Part shown: positions 46,485 to 48,453 of the stretch, one piece after another
Layout: each line of letters opens with the position of its first letter
Position numbering within the stretch: position 1 is the stretch's first letter
Source: Variovorax soli NBRC 106424
GTDB lineage: Bacteria > Pseudomonadota > Gammaproteobacteria > Burkholderiales > Burkholderiaceae_C
Direction: 5' to 3'
DNA: 48,453 bases
Assembly (NCBI RefSeq): GCF_001591385.1
Contig: NZ_BCUU01000033.1
Span: forward strand, 1 to 48,453
Program-made: the position numbers and the translations under genes
The notes under the pieces: model-generated
What the model was told of the DNA's origin: nothing
The model's database searches: none
Seen by the model: the letters and a program-made list of their open reading frames with translations, nothing else

Positions 46485-47246
46485 TCAGTCCCGGTAGCCG
46501 GGCGATGTGCGGTCCAGCCGGCGCAGCAGGGGCTGCCACTCGATGTCGCCGTCCCACACGCTGCCGTCGCCCACCCATTCTTCATAGGTGCGCTGCGCCA
46601 GCGCTTCGCTCACCGCCGGCACCGCGCCGCCGATGGCCGCCATGGCGCGCAGCTGGGCCTGCGCGGCGCGTTCGAGCAGGTGCATGAGCATCCAGGCCTC
46701 GGCCACCGTGCGGCCGACGACGAGCGGCCCATGGTTCTCCAGAATCAGGCCGTCCAGGCTGCCGAGTTCCTGCACCAGCCGCTGCTGTTCTTCCTTGCCC
46801 AGCGCGAGACCTTCGTAGGCGTGGCGCCCCAGGCGCCGGTGAAGGCGCATGGCCGATTGGGAGGTGGGCTGCAGGCCGCCCGGCACCATCGACAGCGCCA
46901 CGCCCCAGGGCGTGTGCAGGTGGATCACGCATTCCACCTCGGGCCGCGCCGCATGCACCGCGCCGTGGATGGCAAAGCCGCTGGGGTTGACCGGCGCGCC
47001 GGAGCCGTCCACCACCTTGCCGTTCACATCGACCTTGACCAGGCTCGATGCGGTGATCTCGTCGAAGGTGTCGCCGAAGCGGTTGATCAGGTAATGCCCG
47101 GGTTCGCCCGGCACGCTGGCGGACAGATGCGTGTAGATGGTGTCGTCCCAGCCGTTGATGGCGGCCATGCGAAAGGCCGCGGCCAGGTCGATGCGCACCT
47201 GCGCTTCGGTGCGTGGCGGGCGTGCGCTGTGGTGGGGTGCGGTCAT
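46485..47246 (-). CDS. Class II aldolase/adducin-family protein
   Basis: A 253-residue cytoplasmic protein of the class II aldolase fold. Zn ligands are expected at His residues of HLHTPWG (about 118-124) and at the later ILENHGPLVVG (His about 172). The segment THLSASVPGEPGHYLIN is also typical. It could act as a fuculose-phosphate-type aldolase or, as several members do, as a decarboxylase; the tautomerase next to it may share the pathway. No ribosome site is visible before MTAPHH. It is divergent from the CYTH-HD gene. Confidence 0.85.
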   Translation of the reverse strand: MTAPHHSARPPRTEAQVRIDLAAAFRMAAINGWDDTIYTHLSASVPGEPGHYLINRFGDTFDEITASSLVKVDVNGKVVDGSGAPVNPSGFAIHGAVHAARPEVECVIHLHTPWGVALSMVPGGLQPTSQSAMRLHRRLGRHAYEGLALGKEEQQRLVQELGSLDGLILENHGPLVVGRTVAEAWMLMHLLERAAQAQLRAMAAIGGAVPAVSEALAQRTYEEWVGDGSVWDGDIEWQPLLRRLDRTSPGYRD

Positions 47247-47320
47247 GGGGGCGATGCGGCGGACGAAACGAGGGGCGCCACTTTAGCGCGAGCCGACAAG
47301 CGATGCGGCATGATCGCCCA

Positions 47321-48418
47321 ATGGCCCGCAACATCGAAATCAAGGCCCGCGTCGCCGACCTCGACGCCATTGCCGCGGCAGCCCGGCGCCTGGGCGCAGA
47401 AGGCCCCGTCGAAATCCTTCAGGACGACAGCTTCTTCGCCTGCCAGAACGGCCGGCTCAAGCTGCGCGCCTTTGCCGACGGCAGCGGCGAACTCATCTTC
47501 TATCGGCGAGCCGACCAGGCGGGGCCCAAGGAGTCGTTCTACCTGCGCAGCAGGACACCCGACCCCGACGTGCTGCGCGAGTCACTCACGCTGGCCTGGG
47601 GCACGGCCGGTCGGGTGCGCAAGCGGCGCCTTTTGTACCTGCTCGGCCGCACGCGCATCCACCTGGACCAGGTGCAAGGGCTGGGCGCGTTCGTCGAACT
47701 GGAAGTGGTGCTGCGCGAAGGCGAGTCCGCGCAAGACGGCGTGAGCGAAGCCCACCGGCTGATGGAGGACTTGTCCATCGAGCGCAGCCAGTTGTGCGAA
47801 GGCGCGTATGTCGACCTGCTGCAGCAGCAGGCCACGCCCGCCCTGCCCCAGGCACTGAAGGATTCGCTCGCGGCCCGGCACCGCGAACCGGGCCGGCATT
47901 ACCACGGCATGGCGCATGTCGAGGCGCTGCTGCGCTGGCTGGACCAGTCGCGCGACCTGGCGGCCGACCCGCGCGCCATCGAGGCCGCGATCTGGTTCCA
48001 CGACGCGGTGTACGACACGCGCAGCACGCGCAACGAGGCGGACTCGGCGCAGTTGGCGCGCCGCGAACTCACCGCGCTGCAATGGCCGGCCCCTGCCATC
48101 GACAAGGTCGAATCGATGGTGCTGGCCACGGCCGGCCATGCAACGGACGGCGTGGAGGACGCGGACCTGCGCCTCTTCCTCGACCTGGACCTGTCGATCC
48201 TTGGGCAGCCCGCACCGGTGTATGCGGCCTACAGCGCGGCGATCCGCGCCGAATACCGGCATGTCGAGGAAGCGGCCTACAAGGCAGGCAGGCGACGCGT
48301 GCTGCAATCCTTCCTCGCGCGCCCGGCGATTTTCCATACGCCGCGCTGGCACGAAGCGTGGGAGGCGCAGGCGCGCACCAACATGCGCCAGGAACTCGAC
48401 GCGCTGGGCGGCGATTGA
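47321..48418 (+). CDS. CYTH-domain protein fused to an HD-type predicted phosphohydrolase
   Basis: A 365-residue two-domain protein. Residues 1-168 form a CYTH (class IV cyclase/thiamine triphosphatase) tunnel domain; the signature reads N4-x-E6-x-K8, so the first Glu of ExExK is replaced, as in CyaB-like proteins, while FVELEVV retains the acidic strand. Residues 180-365 resemble the COG4339-type HD domain, with HYHGMAHVEALL (about 193-204) and WFHDAVYD (H227, D228). Both domains act on phosphate esters in their families; the combined substrate is unknown. The start MARNIEIK is supported by family alignment only. The remaining 35 bases of the window after its stop show no feature. Confidence 0.85.
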   Translation: MARNIEIKARVADLDAIAAAARRLGAEGPVEILQDDSFFACQNGRLKLRAFADGSGELIFYRRADQAGPKESFYLRSRTPDPDVLRESLTLAWGTAGRVRKRRLLYLLGRTRIHLDQVQGLGAFVELEVVLREGESAQDGVSEAHRLMEDLSIERSQLCEGAYVDLLQQQATPALPQALKDSLAARHREPGRHYHGMAHVEALLRWLDQSRDLAADPRAIEAAIWFHDAVYDTRSTRNEADSAQLARRELTALQWPAPAIDKVESMVLATAGHATDGVEDADLRLFLDLDLSILGQPAPVYAAYSAAIRAEYRHVEEAAYKAGRRRVLQSFLARPAIFHTPRWHEAWEAQARTNMRQELDALGGD

Positions 48419-48453
48419 CGGGCGCGCAGCCGTTGTTGCATGGCGCCGCGGGC

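Overview
The window is GC-rich DNA of a betaproteobacterium, most likely a member of the Comamonadaceae (Variovorax/Acidovorax/Xenophilus-like). This rests on gene content: class I PHB synthase with thiolase, an aerobic benzoyl-CoA (box) pathway with BoxR, Bug-type and Liv-type binding proteins, a DUF6351 lipoprotein, and G/C-rich palindromic intergenic repeats. The identification is an inference from protein families; no rRNA or tRNA gene was seen.

Layout. 1-10.9 kb holds housekeeping and storage genes: the tail of an unknown gene, a small conserved protein, phaC-phaA (polyhydroxybutyrate), a small membrane protein, pgeF, a zeta-class GST (maleylacetoacetate/maleylpyruvate isomerase) divergent from an FAH-family hydrolase, a Nudix hydrolase, an NlpD-like lipoprotein, a DMT exporter, and a LytTR membrane regulator divergent from a membrane acyltransferase.

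10.9-25.2 kb is an aerobic benzoate island built around boxR. To its left, on the minus strand, runs a long operon: DUF4863 protein, benzoate-CoA ligase, alpha/beta hydrolase, then a complete Liv-type ABC transporter (binding protein, two permeases, two ATPases). To its right, on the plus strand, run boxC, boxB, boxA, a MaoC-like hydratase and a small protein. I found three TGCA-type dyads placed on the two promoters; these are good candidates for BoxR operators. The ligase makes benzoyl-CoA, BoxAB epoxidise it and BoxC opens the ring. The next enzyme, BoxD, is not in the window.

25.3-35.4 kb: an orphan Liv-type binding protein divergent from an AraC regulator; a DctB/DctD-like two-component system; a DUF6351 lipoprotein followed by an orphan Bug-type binding protein, preceded by a near-consensus sigma-54 promoter that fits the DctD-like activator next door; and a ParDE-like toxin-antitoxin pair.

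35.4-40.7 kb is an operon for a 2-oxoacid:acceptor oxidoreductase (FAD/Fe-S subunit, fused gamma-alpha subunit, TPP beta subunit) plus a CBS-domain protein, preceded by a dense palindrome cluster. 40.9-48.5 kb holds a small lipoprotein, an orphan ABC_sub_bind-type binding protein divergent from a sensor kinase and a response regulator-nucleotide cyclase, a tautomerase, a class II aldolase, and a CYTH-HD fusion protein. No insertion sequence, prophage, CRISPR array or RNA gene was recognised. No stretch longer than about 300 bases lacks a gene.
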